NCBI RefSeq assembly: GCF_001442625.1
Contig: NZ_LMZQ01000004.1
Span: 124,001 to 188,000, forward strand
Reading direction: 5' to 3'
Length of the DNA stretch: 64,000 bases
Source: Pedobacter ginsenosidimutans
GTDB lineage: Bacteria > Bacteroidota > Bacteroidia > Sphingobacteriales > Sphingobacteriaceae
Below the pieces are notes generated by a model. That model did not search any database, was not told the origin of the DNA, and worked only from the letters and a program-made list of their open reading frames with translations. Made by a program: the position numbers and the translations under genes. Shown one piece after another: positions 27,487 through 36,149 of the stretch. Position 1 is the stretch's first letter; every line of letters starts with the position of its first letter.

Positions 27487-28095
27487 TTATTCCGCCACAA
27501 AAACCTCTGCAAGAGGATTAAACAGATATAACCGTTTATCATCCAAACAGATACAGCGGTACCGCTTCCTAATCCGTTCGCCTTTGGTAAAACGCCGGCC
27601 ATCTTTAATTTTAAAGGTGGTATTAATCGGCAATTGCTCTAAATGTAAAGTCTCGGTTTTATTGCTGTCGTACTTTTTTAAGGCACGCGATAAATGCAGA
27701 TCAGAACAGCTGGATGCCGCCGGGTTCGACATATAATTATCAATTGCTTTGTGTATATCGGCAGGGAAGATATTCATATCAAAAAAGGGAATCATCATTC
27801 GCTGAAAGTTCTTCTTCCACTCTGTGCCATGCGGTTTCACTTTATTCTTGAAATCGTTCCAGGTGAGCAAATGTGCAAACTCATGTACTGTGGTAACCAG
27901 AAAAGCGTAATGGTTAAGATTGAAGTTTACCGAAATACGATGGCCTTTGCCTTGATAAGGATGACGGTAATCGCCCAGTTTTGTGGAGCGGGTTTTAGAA
28001 ATCTTAAATTCGCACTGAAAATAATCAATCCATTTTGCAATTAGCGGTGCCGCTGGTTCGGGCATGTACTGTGCTAAAACTTTAACCTTTTCCAT
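27487..28095 (-). CDS. SprT-like zinc metallopeptidase domain protein
   Basis: Protein of 202 aa with the HExxH zinc motif in TTVHEFAHLLTWNDF (about residues 73-87). An SprT-like fold is likely, with a further conserved segment GTEWKKNFQRMMIPFF. No signal peptide, so cytoplasmic. In eukaryotes related domains (Spartan) cut DNA-protein crosslinks; the bacterial role is open. Its ATG (28093-28095) directly borders the left inverted repeat of the GxxExxY cassette, so the promoter must lie within or beyond that cassette. Confidence 0.82.
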   Translation of the reverse strand: MEKVKVLAQYMPEPAAPLIAKWIDYFQCEFKISKTRSTKLGDYRHPYQGKGHRISVNFNLNHYAFLVTTVHEFAHLLTWNDFKNKVKPHGTEWKKNFQRMMIPFFDMNIFPADIHKAIDNYMSNPAASSCSDLHLSRALKKYDSNKTETLHLEQLPINTTFKIKDGRRFTKGERIRKRYRCICLDDKRLYLFNPLAEVFVAE

Positions 28096-28577
28096 TTAAC
28101 CGCAAAGTTCGCAAAGTTTTTCGCAAAGAGACAAAAGAAATTTATAAGCCATTCACTACACGTTTTAATCCATCCTTTAACCTAATTACGTTAAAATTCA
28201 TCAAAAGGCCTAATTTGTGATTCCCTAATTTCATATAAGTTAATGTTTGGGCTAAATGAATATCGTTTAACATTTCAATACTTTTCAGCTCTAAAACCAA
28301 TTTCCGTTCCACTAAAATATCAATCCGATAACCGCAATCAAGTTTAATATCTTCAAAAACTAATGGCATCATCTTTTCTTTTTCTACAAATAATCCAGCC
28401 TTGAGAATTTTGTAATATAAACATTCTTTATAAGCACTTTCTAACAATCCTGGCCCTAAAGCATTATGAACTTCTATAGCCAATCCAATTACAATTTTTG
28501 AAAGTTCATTCTCATTCATAATATTATGTTTTCTTTGCGCCTTTGCGTTTCAGTCCTTGGCGCTCTTTGCGGTTAAA
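28095..28577. mobile_element. Small cassette with 13-bp inverted ends carrying a GxxExxY gene
   Basis: TTTAACCGCAAAG at 28095-28107 and its exact complement CTTTGCGGTTAAA at 28565-28577 bracket a single gene. Each end contains three GCAAAG/CTTTGC copies, so the ends are themselves repetitive. No transposase is present and no clear target duplication is seen. It sits exactly between the helicase stop and the SprT start. Confidence 0.65.
28142..28519 (-). CDS. GxxExxY family protein
   Basis: Protein of 125 aa with the name-giving motif GPGLLESAYKECLYY (about residues 19-33), preceded by GLAIEVHNAL and followed by DILVERKLVLELKS, which resembles the D...ExK core of PD-(D/E)XK nucleases. The family is widespread in Bacteroidota as isolated small genes; its biochemical role is not established. 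Here it lies alone between perfect inverted repeats, which supports mobility as a cassette. Confidence 0.88.
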   Translation of the reverse strand: MNENELSKIVIGLAIEVHNALGPGLLESAYKECLYYKILKAGLFVEKEKMMPLVFEDIKLDCGYRIDILVERKLVLELKSIEMLNDIHLAQTLTYMKLGNHKLGLLMNFNVIRLKDGLKRVVNGL

Positions 28578-28584
28578 AATCGGC

Positions 28585-30852
28585 CTATTCCTCGGATGGG
28601 AACAACGACGCCAGCACCAACTTAATCTCCCCGAAAGAATAATCTTTACCCAAAAACTCCCTTATCGTAGCCATCGATTTTGTTTTCTGGCTCTCTACCG
28701 CATCACTGATATTTCTGATCTTATTGGCTTTTACCAGTTTGGTTACATCCAATTGCTGGGTTGAAACATAATAGGCCAGATGCCCCTCAATGGTACCGGC
28801 AGAAAAACCACGCTCTTTTGCAATTTCTTCTATTGTTTTCCCTTGCTCATAAAGCTCGAAGCTCACTAACTTGGTATCAACCTTTGGCTCCTTTTTCTTT
28901 TTCTCTGCTGCAGATTTTACCTTAAGTGTTTCTCCTTTTAACTGGATTGCTTTTTGGAGTTGGTTGTTTCTTTCGACCGTATTCAACAGCGCATCGGTAT
29001 CCGCTTTGCTAAACTCTTTTCCTGCAATGAGTGCTTGCAACAATGCTTTGCTTTTATGCATTTTTTTCAATTGCTCATACACCAGAATTTCTAGTTCTAA
29101 CAGTTCTGTAACATAGGTTTTAATCTGTTTTTCTTCTTTTATCGCTTCAATTTGGGCTAGGAAACGGTCTGAAATTTCCTTAACTAAAGGATTAAAATAT
29201 TTTAAGGCAGCCTCTACCCTTTTCGATACATTAAATAAAGTATGTTCAGTTTGCTGTGCAAACAGGTTTTTGAGCTGATTAACAAACGTATCGGCCGTAG
29301 CCGTGATTTTTTGAAAGTCAGTATAAACGGTATCGGTCCAATCTTCGTGCTTTTGCTTGGTCGATTTTTCACTTTTATCAAATGTTTGACGGTGTTCTTT
29401 TAAGTAATATCGGATCAGGTTCAGATCGAATGCCGCGAGCAGATAACTGCGGATAAAAGTATAACTTTCTATACTGATCTGCTCGTTCAGCACTTCAGAA
29501 GGTTGTTTTGTTTTAGAGAAATAATGCACATTCTGATCCTGTTGCAGACCACTCTCGCGCAGGTGAGAAGTTAAAACCAAGCCCTTCAAAGAGCGTAAAC
29601 GCGATAAGGCCACATAAGCCTGACCCGGCGCAAAAGCCTCCCCGACATCAATAATCGCTTTATCAAAAGTTAAACCCTGACTTTTATGTACGGTAATCGC
29701 CCAAGCGAGTTTAATGGGGTACTGAATAAACGAACCAGCCACATTTTCTTTGATCTCATTGGTTGCCTCATCCAGTTTATATTTAACATTTTCCCAGGTA
29801 TAACGCGAAATCTCAATGACTGTCCTATCCTCGGGAAGCTCAATTTCGATTATATCCTTTTCGATATGATGTACCACACCGATCTTACCATTGTAATACC
29901 GTTTTTCGGCCGTCATATCATTTTTAATGAACATTACCTGTGCACCAACCTTTAATTCTAAACTTTTATCATTCGGGTAAGCATATTCATTAAATTCCCC
30001 TTGAATTTTTGCTTCAAAAAAGTAAGATTTGGTTTTCAGCTGGGCCAGTCTCTCACGGTTAATGCCATCAGCCTTATTGTTATGGGTGGTTAAAGTGATA
30101 TAATTTTCGTCTGCCGAGGGTTTAAAATCCTGTTTGAAATGCTGCCTGAGCAAGGCCGTATCTTCTGCGGTGATTTTATTATTTCGAAGGTTATTCAGCA
30201 GATTGATAAAAACAGCATCATCCTGACGATAAATTTTATCCAGTTCGATATAAACCGGTGGATTATCCTGCAAGGCCAGTGCATCGAAGAAATAAATGCT
30301 CTTATAAAACTTAGCCATGATGCGCCACTCATCATTTTTTACCACTGGAGGTAACTGGTGCAGGTCGCCGATAAATAAAAGCTGTACTCCGCCAAAGGGG
30401 ATATTTCTGTTTCGGCGTACATACCGCAATGCAAAATCGATCGCATCGAGCATATCGGCTCGCAACATACTTACCTCGTCGATAACAAGTAATTCCAGTT
30501 CCTGCAACATGCGGCGCTTATTGCCCTGCATGTTTAAGTGTTTTACTAAAGTTTTGGGCGTGTTGAAGTTAAAATTGATATTTTCATTGATCAAGGCGCC
30601 GGCAGCATCAGGGAAAAAGGCTCCGAAAGGAAGTTGAAAAAGCGAATGGATAGTTACCCCAGCTGCATTGATTGCAGCAATACCCGTTGGTGCCACAATT
30701 AAGGCTTTTTTATGCGTAAGCTGGATGAGTTTCCGTAGAAAAGTTGTTTTACCTGTTCCTGCTTTCCCAGTCAAGAAAACGTGTTTTGAGGTGTAATTAA
30801 CAAATTTAGCCGCAATTTCTGCGGGCATAGAAGTTTCTTCCAAAGTGGGCAT
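28585..30852 (-). CDS. PIF1-like superfamily 1 helicase with C-terminal helix-turn-helix
   Basis: Probable DNA helicase of 755 aa. Walker A is FLTGKAGTGKTTFLRKL, followed by APTGIAAINAAGVTIHSLF, Walker B LLVIDEVSMLRADMLD, and the late motif AWAITVHKSQGLTFDKAIID with VALSRLRSLKGLVL. The C-terminal part (about 500-755) contains a helical region and a winged helix-turn-helix FELYEQGKTIEEIAKERGFSAGTIEGHL, as at the end of RecQ-type proteins. The frame runs up to a TTG at 30876; ATG at 30852 is preferred. Role in replication fork or G-quadruplex handling is inferred from the family. Confidence 0.88.
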   Translation of the reverse strand: MPTLEETSMPAEIAAKFVNYTSKHVFLTGKAGTGKTTFLRKLIQLTHKKALIVAPTGIAAINAAGVTIHSLFQLPFGAFFPDAAGALINENINFNFNTPKTLVKHLNMQGNKRRMLQELELLVIDEVSMLRADMLDAIDFALRYVRRNRNIPFGGVQLLFIGDLHQLPPVVKNDEWRIMAKFYKSIYFFDALALQDNPPVYIELDKIYRQDDAVFINLLNNLRNNKITAEDTALLRQHFKQDFKPSADENYITLTTHNNKADGINRERLAQLKTKSYFFEAKIQGEFNEYAYPNDKSLELKVGAQVMFIKNDMTAEKRYYNGKIGVVHHIEKDIIEIELPEDRTVIEISRYTWENVKYKLDEATNEIKENVAGSFIQYPIKLAWAITVHKSQGLTFDKAIIDVGEAFAPGQAYVALSRLRSLKGLVLTSHLRESGLQQDQNVHYFSKTKQPSEVLNEQISIESYTFIRSYLLAAFDLNLIRYYLKEHRQTFDKSEKSTKQKHEDWTDTVYTDFQKITATADTFVNQLKNLFAQQTEHTLFNVSKRVEAALKYFNPLVKEISDRFLAQIEAIKEEKQIKTYVTELLELEILVYEQLKKMHKSKALLQALIAGKEFSKADTDALLNTVERNNQLQKAIQLKGETLKVKSAAEKKKKEPKVDTKLVSFELYEQGKTIEEIAKERGFSAGTIEGHLAYYVSTQQLDVTKLVKANKIRNISDAVESQKTKSMATIREFLGKDYSFGEIKLVLASLFPSEE

Positions 30853-31098
30853 CGGCAGTAAAATTTTAGTCAACAATAAACGGAGGGATGAATAAAGCTA
30901 AACATTTTAGCACAAAACTAAACAATGATTGGTGAGAAATTTTAAATTTTATTGGATAATTTCGGTTTAAGCCACTGTTTAGCCGATAAAGTATTTAATT
31001 AGCGGAAATAAAACCCTTAATAGAATTACTGCAGCAGTAACCCACGCAACCTATTTTCAATTAAACAATTAACCTATTCAAACTTTAAGCAAATTCCT
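30853..31098. other. AT-rich divergent spacer
   Basis: The spacer between the helicase and prfC holds the two divergent promoters. Apart from the TATCTTTG box at 31099 I see no repeat, RNA gene or convincing operator. Confidence 0.5.
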
Positions 31099-31106
31099 TA
31101 TCTTTG
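31099..31106 (+). promoter_or_regulatory. Promoter -7 box (TATCTTTG) for prfC
   Basis: Exact TAnnTTTG match; transcription would begin close to 31114, at the start of a short open reading frame in the leader. Confidence 0.6.
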
Positions 31107-31113
31107 CGGCCAG

Positions 31114-31158
31114 ATGAAACAACAATATTCAAATCTTATCGCTGTTAAATTCCTTTAA
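31114..31158 (+). CDS. Possible leader peptide upstream of prfC (14 codons)
   Basis: ATG at 31114 opens the frame MKQQYSNLIAVKFL and ends in TAA at 31156-31158, 36 bp before prfC. GATGAAAC at its start pairs with GTTTCATC at 31163-31170, so the whole frame sits in a possible stem-loop. Release factor 3 acts on termination, so a termination-sensing leader is conceivable. Evidence is positional only. Confidence 0.25.
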   Translation: MKQQYSNLIAVKFL

Positions 31159-31194
31159 CAAGGTTTCATCTCTCTTTACACCCAAAATTTTATT

Positions 31195-32778
31195 ATGCTT
31201 AACCCTGAAATAGAAAAACGTAAAACCTTTGCCATTATTAGTCACCCCGATGCGGGCAAAACCACACTGACAGAAAAGTTTCTGCTTTTTGGTGGTGCTA
31301 TTAATACTGCTGGTGCGGTAAAAAGGAACAAAGCGAACCAAAGTAATACCTCCGATTTTATGGAGATCGAAAAGCAGCGTGGTATCTCGGTTGCGACTTC
31401 GGTAATGGGTTTCGAATACAGTGGTAAACGTATTAATATTCTGGATACACCCGGTCACAAGGATTTCGCAGAAGATACTTACAGAACCTTATCGGCGGTA
31501 GATAGTGTGATTTTGGTGGTAGACTGTGTAAAGGGTGTGGAGGAACAGACGGAGAAACTAATGTCGGTTTGCCGTATGCGTAATACACCTGTAATCATTT
31601 TCATCAACAAAATGGACCGTGAAGGTAAAGAGGCTTACGATTTACTGGATGAAATTGAAGAAAAATTAAACATCAGCCTTTGCCCGCTTTCATGGCCTAT
31701 AGGTCAGGGACATACCTTTAAAGGCGTTTACAGCATTTATAACAAACATTTAAATTTATTCAACTCGGATAAAACCAAAGTAACCGATTCGGTTGTGGCG
31801 GCAAGTGATTTAAATGATCCATCTTTATTGAATTACCTAAAAGAAAACGAGATCAATACGTTGAAAGATGATGTTGAATTGGTTGACGGTATTTATGGTA
31901 AAATTGATAAGGATTTATATACGGACGGTTTAGTTGCACCTGTATTTTTTGGTAGTGCGATCAATAATTTCGGGATAAAAGAACTCTTGGACACCTTTAT
32001 TGATATTGCCCCGAGCCCTCGACATAGAGAAGCTGAAGAGCGTGATGTGCTTGTTGAAGAGAAAAATTTCAGTGGTTTCGTATTTAAAATCCACGCCAAC
32101 TTAGACCCTAAACACCGCGACAGGATTGCCTTTTTAAGGATATGTTCAGGTAAATTTGAACGCAATAAATTTTATTATCATACCCGTCAGGATAAGAAAC
32201 TAAAATTCTCTAACCCGATGGACTTTATGGCTAACGAAAAAAGTATTGTTGAAGAGGCCTGGCCAGGCGACGTGGTTGGCTTATACGATAGTGGCAACTT
32301 TAAAATTGGAGATACCTTAACCGAAGGTGAAAAACTGCAGTTTAAAGGAATCCCTAGTTTCTCTCCATCTATTTTTAAAGAGGTAGAAAATATGGACCCA
32401 ATGCGTACCAAACAATTGGAAAAAGGCATTGAACAGTTAACAGACGAAGGCGTTGCACAGTTATTTGTGATGCAGCCTGGAAACAGGAAAGTAATCGGTG
32501 CGGTTGGCGAGCTCCAGTTTGAGGTAATCAATTTCAGGTTAGAGCATGAGTATGGTGCAAAATGCCGTTTCCGTACCTTGAGTTATACCCGATCGAGCTG
32601 GGTAACTTCTACCGACAGAAAGAAACTGGATGAATTTGTAAAACGTAAACAACAGCATATCGGTTTCGATAAGGAAGCCAACCCTGTTTATCTGGCCGAT
32701 AGTGAATATATGATCAATTTAACAAAACAGGATTATCCTGATATCGAATTCCATAAAACGAGCGAGTTTAAAAGTTAA
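31195..32778 (+). CDS. prfC: Peptide chain release factor 3
   Basis: GTPase that removes RF1/RF2 from the ribosome after peptide release. The G domain shows [24 protein letters not shown] (P-loop), [20 protein letters not shown] (switch I), [17 protein letters not shown] (switch II) and [10 protein letters not shown] (NKxD). Its 527 aa and the C-terminal [18 protein letters not shown] segment are normal for RF3 and set it apart from EF-G. ATG at 31195 gives the standard N-terminus. Confidence 0.95.
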   Translation: MLNPEIEKRKTFAIISHPDAGKTTLTEKFLLFGGAINTAGAVKRNKANQSNTSDFMEIEKQRGISVATSVMGFEYSGKRINILDTPGHKDFAEDTYRTLSAVDSVILVVDCVKGVEEQTEKLMSVCRMRNTPVIIFINKMDREGKEAYDLLDEIEEKLNISLCPLSWPIGQGHTFKGVYSIYNKHLNLFNSDKTKVTDSVVAASDLNDPSLLNYLKENEINTLKDDVELVDGIYGKIDKDLYTDGLVAPVFFGSAINNFGIKELLDTFIDIAPSPRHREAEERDVLVEEKNFSGFVFKIHANLDPKHRDRIAFLRICSGKFERNKFYYHTRQDKKLKFSNPMDFMANEKSIVEEAWPGDVVGLYDSGNFKIGDTLTEGEKLQFKGIPSFSPSIFKEVENMDPMRTKQLEKGIEQLTDEGVAQLFVMQPGNRKVIGAVGELQFEVINFRLEHEYGAKCRFRTLSYTRSSWVTSTDRKKLDEFVKRKQQHIGFDKEANPVYLADSEYMINLTKQDYPDIEFHKTSEFKS

Positions 32779-32869
32779 CTTTTGAATAATTGAGTGATTG
32801 AATGAGAGAATATTGGCAACAGCGCTAATAAGTTCATTAATTCAATCACTCAAATTCAATCATTTTCGT

Positions 32870-34387
32870 TTATCTTTTACTCATATCCCAAACTTTAAAG
32901 CTATTTAAAACCGCTTTACCTCCTGTGGAAAAGGCGGCTAAGCCGGTGGCTTTTTCATCAGGAAAAATCATCGTGGTAATTACTTTTTCGCCACCATTCA
33001 CGAAAACTTCTAATGAAGATTTATCGAGCAAAATCTGGAGTTTTATTCTACCGTTTACAGGACTCACGGTTATGGTTTGAATGATGTTCTTATCGTTTTT
33101 AATACCTTTCTCTGAACGTGAGCAATCTACATAAAGTTGTTTTTTAACAGCATCATAGCCCACTTCAACTTCCTTAACAACATTTCCTTTCTCATCCTTT
33201 AGTTGTGCAAGCTTAAAACCTAGGTTTTTTGCACCCTTAACAGAAAATTCGGCATCAATCCAATACGAATTTTGGCTGTCACCCAAGTCGATATCCTGAT
33301 CAATAACAATATTTTGTTTGGTTATGACTTTACTACCTGAGTGTTTTTTAATATTATCGGCAATCAGGCTGGCCGGTTGCTGAAACAACCTAATTCCTTC
33401 GGGTGTAGTTCTTAAAGATAAATCTCTTGGGATAGACATCTGTCCTTTCCATGGGAATGTTTCTTTACCGCCAGGTTGTAACCATCCCAATAAAATCCGC
33501 TGTTTTTTTGGCGCATCGTTCCATGGAATAGCTGCATAAAAAGAATCGCCTTCATCAACCAATAAGGTCAATTTCCCATCATTGTCGTTCTTAAAAGTCT
33601 TGCCATCAAAATCGCCTACAAAATATTGCATCGTTGGCCCTTTTGGTCCAAATAAGGATATGGCTAAAACCCATTTTGTATTATTCTTATTTCCGTCAAC
33701 CGCCAGGGGAATAATAAACGGGCATTCCCACCCACTCCCCTGATTGCCTTGTTTCCCAAAATCGCTCAGCATGGTCCAGTCTTTTAAGTTTTTTGAGCCA
33801 TAAAACCGCACCTGATGCTCATCAACCATCGCAACAGTCATGATCCATTGCTGAGAGGCCTCATGCCACCATACATTAGGGTCCCTGAAATCTTTTTTAT
33901 TTAAATCGATAACAGGATTTTTGGCATAATTGGTAAAGGTTAACCCTCCATCATTGCTATAAGCCATGTATTGAGATTCATTCCGTTGCTTAGGTAGATC
34001 TGCCGTATAAAAAGCGACAACGGGTGCTTGTCCTTTCCCCAATCCACTTACATTATGTTTATCCAGCACAGCCGAACCCGAAAAAATCATGGTGGTGGTG
34101 TCATTTGTGATTTTTTCCGGAATAGCAACCGGAAGGTGTTTCCAGTTCACCAGATCTTTACTGGTGGCATGGCCCCAGCTCATGTGCCCCCATTTATTTT
34201 CGAACGGATTGTACTGATAATAAAGATGAAATTCCCCATTCAGATAAATCAATCCATTTGGATCATTTAACCAATTTGATGGTGCTGTAAAATGATAGGT
34301 CGGCCTCCATTGAGGCGTAGGCTGTTGAGCGAAAACTCTTACCGAACAGCAAATTAAAAAAGCTAGAATATATTTGGTCTTGAACAT
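32870..34387 (-). CDS. Secreted glycoside hydrolase family 32 (fructan/sucrose hydrolase)
   Basis: Exported beta-fructosidase of 505 aa. The signal peptide (MFKTKYILAFLICCSVRVFA-QQ) supports the ATG at 34387 over that at 34408. The five-bladed propeller carries the nucleophile Asp in NWLNDPNGLIY, the transition-state stabiliser in FRDPNVWW and the acid/base Glu in GWECPFIIP. A C-terminal beta-sandwich (about 365-505) follows. Likely a levanase or sucrose/inulin hydrolase in the periplasm; no SusCD pair or fructokinase is adjacent, so the substrate is uncertain. Confidence 0.9.
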   Translation of the reverse strand: MFKTKYILAFLICCSVRVFAQQPTPQWRPTYHFTAPSNWLNDPNGLIYLNGEFHLYYQYNPFENKWGHMSWGHATSKDLVNWKHLPVAIPEKITNDTTTMIFSGSAVLDKHNVSGLGKGQAPVVAFYTADLPKQRNESQYMAYSNDGGLTFTNYAKNPVIDLNKKDFRDPNVWWHEASQQWIMTVAMVDEHQVRFYGSKNLKDWTMLSDFGKQGNQGSGWECPFIIPLAVDGNKNNTKWVLAISLFGPKGPTMQYFVGDFDGKTFKNDNDGKLTLLVDEGDSFYAAIPWNDAPKKQRILLGWLQPGGKETFPWKGQMSIPRDLSLRTTPEGIRLFQQPASLIADNIKKHSGSKVITKQNIVIDQDIDLGDSQNSYWIDAEFSVKGAKNLGFKLAQLKDEKGNVVKEVEVGYDAVKKQLYVDCSRSEKGIKNDKNIIQTITVSPVNGRIKLQILLDKSSLEVFVNGGEKVITTMIFPDEKATGLAAFSTGGKAVLNSFKVWDMSKR

Positions 34388-34434
34388 AATTAAATTCAAG
34401 TTAAACATAAGAATTCAATTACTAAAACGTTTAA

Positions 34435-35487
34435 CTAGTTTCTTAAGGTCTTTATAAAAAAATTTTCTTCATCAACGCTTTCGTACTGCTTATACGTTTG
34501 TGCTAAACGCCTTTTAATTTTTGAGATCAACAATCGTGGCAAAAGCACTTTAACACACTCTCCAAAGCCTAAAATTTCGCGCTCGAGTTCATAATTCAAT
34601 ACCACATCGATCCTAAAAATTGTTGTTTTTTCGTTCTTATTTAATACCACTTGCGATTGATGCATTGGTTTAGTTACCACGTATGGTGCATGATCGTTTG
34701 TAAATTCCAGGATCACCTTCTGCGCGCGGTCACGTTCGTTTTTGGTTACGCCGATTAAATCATCGTAATATCTATCGAAATCTACCCCCTGGTACGCAAC
34801 AAAAGTTTCATTAGGTAGTTCCTGAAATTCTACTATCCTATCCAGTGCTAAATTTAAGATCTCTGGCCGCTTTTTAGCTTTACAAATCAAAAACCATCTG
34901 TTGCGGTATTCTTTTAATAGATACGGATAGTAAATTCCCTGCTGTGATTGTTGCGCCTTGAAAGATTTATATTCTATTAATAAAGATCGTTTGTTTAAAA
35001 CCGCTTGATACAAGGGCGGGATACATTCTAAACCCTTAACCAGCTTATTACTCTCCAATTGGATATTATTGCCACTCTGTTTGGTCGATTTGTAGAGGTT
35101 ATTTTCCAATCGGGCAATCATATCGCTCATTTCGTCGAAATAATTAAAGGCATTAAACTGTTTGAGTACACCAACAATTTCCTTCATTTTATCTACATCG
35201 GCATTATTGATCGGCGCTTTGGTAATACTGAAAGCTGGGTCTTCGTAAGCATAAAAGCGTTTATCGTTTACCACAATCGGCGCATTGTAGCCCAATTTGT
35301 CACTCCGCATCAGTTGGATATCGGCTTGGATAGTCCGCTTGCTTACCCCAGTGGTAATCCCTTCGAGCTCGTATAGCGTTGCCGATACCTTTTCGATAAG
35401 ATCCTCTAATGTCCATTTACGGTAACGGTTCTTCAAACAGTCGTCGATAGTTTTATACCGGATGAGCGCCAATTTATTTACTGCCAT
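34435..35487 (-). CDS. WYL-domain transcriptional regulator
   Basis: Protein of 350 aa: N-terminal helix-turn-helix (about 1-80, TLEDLIEKVSATLYELEG...GVSKRTIQADIQLMR), central WYL domain (about 165-240, SLLIEYKSF...PYLLKEYRNRWFLICKAK...LALDRI) and C-terminal WCX region. WYL domains are known to sense nucleic acids or nucleotides in several regulators (PafBC, BrxR family). The gene diverges from the tRNA-like region and the slipin-rtcB operon, so it is the best candidate for their regulator. It takes the place that RtcR holds in enterobacterial rtcBA loci. Confidence 0.88.
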   Translation of the reverse strand: MAVNKLALIRYKTIDDCLKNRYRKWTLEDLIEKVSATLYELEGITTGVSKRTIQADIQLMRSDKLGYNAPIVVNDKRFYAYEDPAFSITKAPINNADVDKMKEIVGVLKQFNAFNYFDEMSDMIARLENNLYKSTKQSGNNIQLESNKLVKGLECIPPLYQAVLNKRSLLIEYKSFKAQQSQQGIYYPYLLKEYRNRWFLICKAKKRPEILNLALDRIVEFQELPNETFVAYQGVDFDRYYDDLIGVTKNERDRAQKVILEFTNDHAPYVVTKPMHQSQVVLNKNEKTTIFRIDVVLNYELEREILGFGECVKVLLPRLLISKIKRRLAQTYKQYESVDEENFFIKTLRN

Positions 35488-35561
35488 TTTTAATCAATTT
35501 GAGTTTGAAGCTAAAAAATCTGATTGAAAAGCTTAACTAAATATAGCAAAGCATTTATCAT

Positions 35562-35585
35562 CTACGCAATACAATTGCGCAATTG
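35562..35585. promoter_or_regulatory. Candidate WYL-regulator operator 1
   Basis: CTACGCAA (35562-35569) followed by the perfect palindrome CAATTGCGCAATTG (35572-35585), 75 bp upstream of the WYL gene start. CTACGCAA recurs at 35674. Operator assignment is inference. Confidence 0.4.
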
Positions 35586-35673
35586 AGTGTTAAAAGAATA
35601 AATTTAATTGAAAAATAAATTTTATTAATCTAATTACCAGATACTTATTTATTTTATCACAAAATAAATTTTA

Positions 35674-35694
35674 CTACGCAAATCGACCGCGTAG
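35674..35694. promoter_or_regulatory. Candidate WYL-regulator operator 2
   Basis: CTACGC and GCGTAG, spaced by 9 bp, form a dyad directly upstream of a near-consensus -7 box (CATCTTTG, 35703-35710) that could drive the tRNA-like RNA and the slipin-rtcB operon. The left half repeats CTACGCAA of operator 1. Confidence 0.4.
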
Positions 35695-35855
35695 TGGTGG
35701 TGGCATCTTTGTAATGTCGCTAGTCGATACAGTTCTTTGAGAAATATTAATAGCAACAATCTGATTGATAAAAAACAGTTTACTGTCCTAAATGATACGC
35801 GCTCTCTGTCATGTTGCTCCGATTTATTTGGGTCAGCATTTCATTAAAATGAAGC

Positions 35856-35932
35856 CCCTGTTCGGGATACGCCGGACAGGGTTAGTAAAGGGTACCACAA
35901 TCAGATCAATATAAAGAAATCCCGAAAGGGAT
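35856..35932 (+). ncRNA. Structured leader: GC hairpin plus GNRA hairpin
   Basis: CCCTGTTC (35856-35863) pairs with GGACAGGG (35874-35881), with one wobble and two extra inner G-C pairs. ATCCC-GAAA-GGGAT at 35919-35932 is a perfect 5-bp stem with a GNRA tetraloop. Such tight hairpins in an otherwise AT-rich spacer point to a folded RNA upstream of the tRNA-like modules. Confidence 0.5.
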
Positions 35933-35968
35933 GGCAACACTAAATAAAATCTATCCAATGTTGTGGGT

Positions 35969-36079
35969 TTCGGAATAGCCCCAAAGTATTCGGGCAGATT
36001 GCTTGGAATATACTGATAAGGATTATGATAGACTGTCTAAACACGTTGTGTGTCGTGGGTTCGAATCCCGCTTCCGAGC
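35969..36079 (+). ncRNA. tRNA-like module A (expanded, possible alternative folds)
   Basis: TTCGGAA (35969-35975) pairs over 7 bp with TTCCGAG (36072-36078), followed by T8-A9-like TA and a D-arm-like stem GCCC/GGGC (35978-35995) plus A26. The T arm is canonical: GTGGG-TTCGAAT-CCCGC (36055-36071). In between there are about 58 nt instead of about 22, with small hairpins TAGA-CTG-TCTA and ACAC-GTT-GTGT. An inner 5' strand, GCTTGGAA at 36001-36008, can pair with the same 3' strand (TTCCGAGC), giving a second, nested tRNA-like fold. No usable anticodon arm is evident, so this is not a decoding tRNA. Confidence 0.6.
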
Positions 36080-36080
36080 A

Positions 36081-36146
36081 ATCGGAATAACTCAGTTTGG
36101 TTAGAGTAACAACCACCAATGCAGGTTCGAATCCTGCTTCCAACCA
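36081..36146 (+). ncRNA. tRNA-like module B (no anticodon arm)
   Basis: Canonical D arm ACTC-AGTTTGGTTA-GAGT (36090-36107) preceded by TA as positions 8-9, and canonical T arm GCAGG-TTCGAAT-CCTGC (36121-36137). Only 12 nt (36109-36120) connect A26 to the T arm, so the anticodon arm is missing. The acceptor GGAA pairs with TTCC, and the module ends in ACCA (36143-36146). Its 5' TCGGAA can instead pair with TTCCGA of module A around a GCAA tetraloop. Confidence 0.65.
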
Positions 36147-36149
36147 TCA

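Noticed and set aside
32870..35487. GH32 gene and WYL regulator as a fructan-utilisation pair
   Set aside because: The WYL protein is closer in arrangement to the divergent rtcB locus, and no SusCD or sugar kinase is adjacent to the GH32 gene. A link cannot be excluded.
35698..35720. Sigma54-type -24/-12 promoter upstream of the tRNA-like RNA, by analogy with rtcBA
   Set aside because: TGGCAT is present, but no GC occurs at the required spacing; the 35719-35720 GC is five bases too far.
35940..36143. Minus-strand frame encoding two EAGFEP motifs
   Set aside because: This is the translation of T-arm sequences (GGTTCGAATCC) of the tRNA-like modules read on the wrong strand. It is a well-known false protein type.
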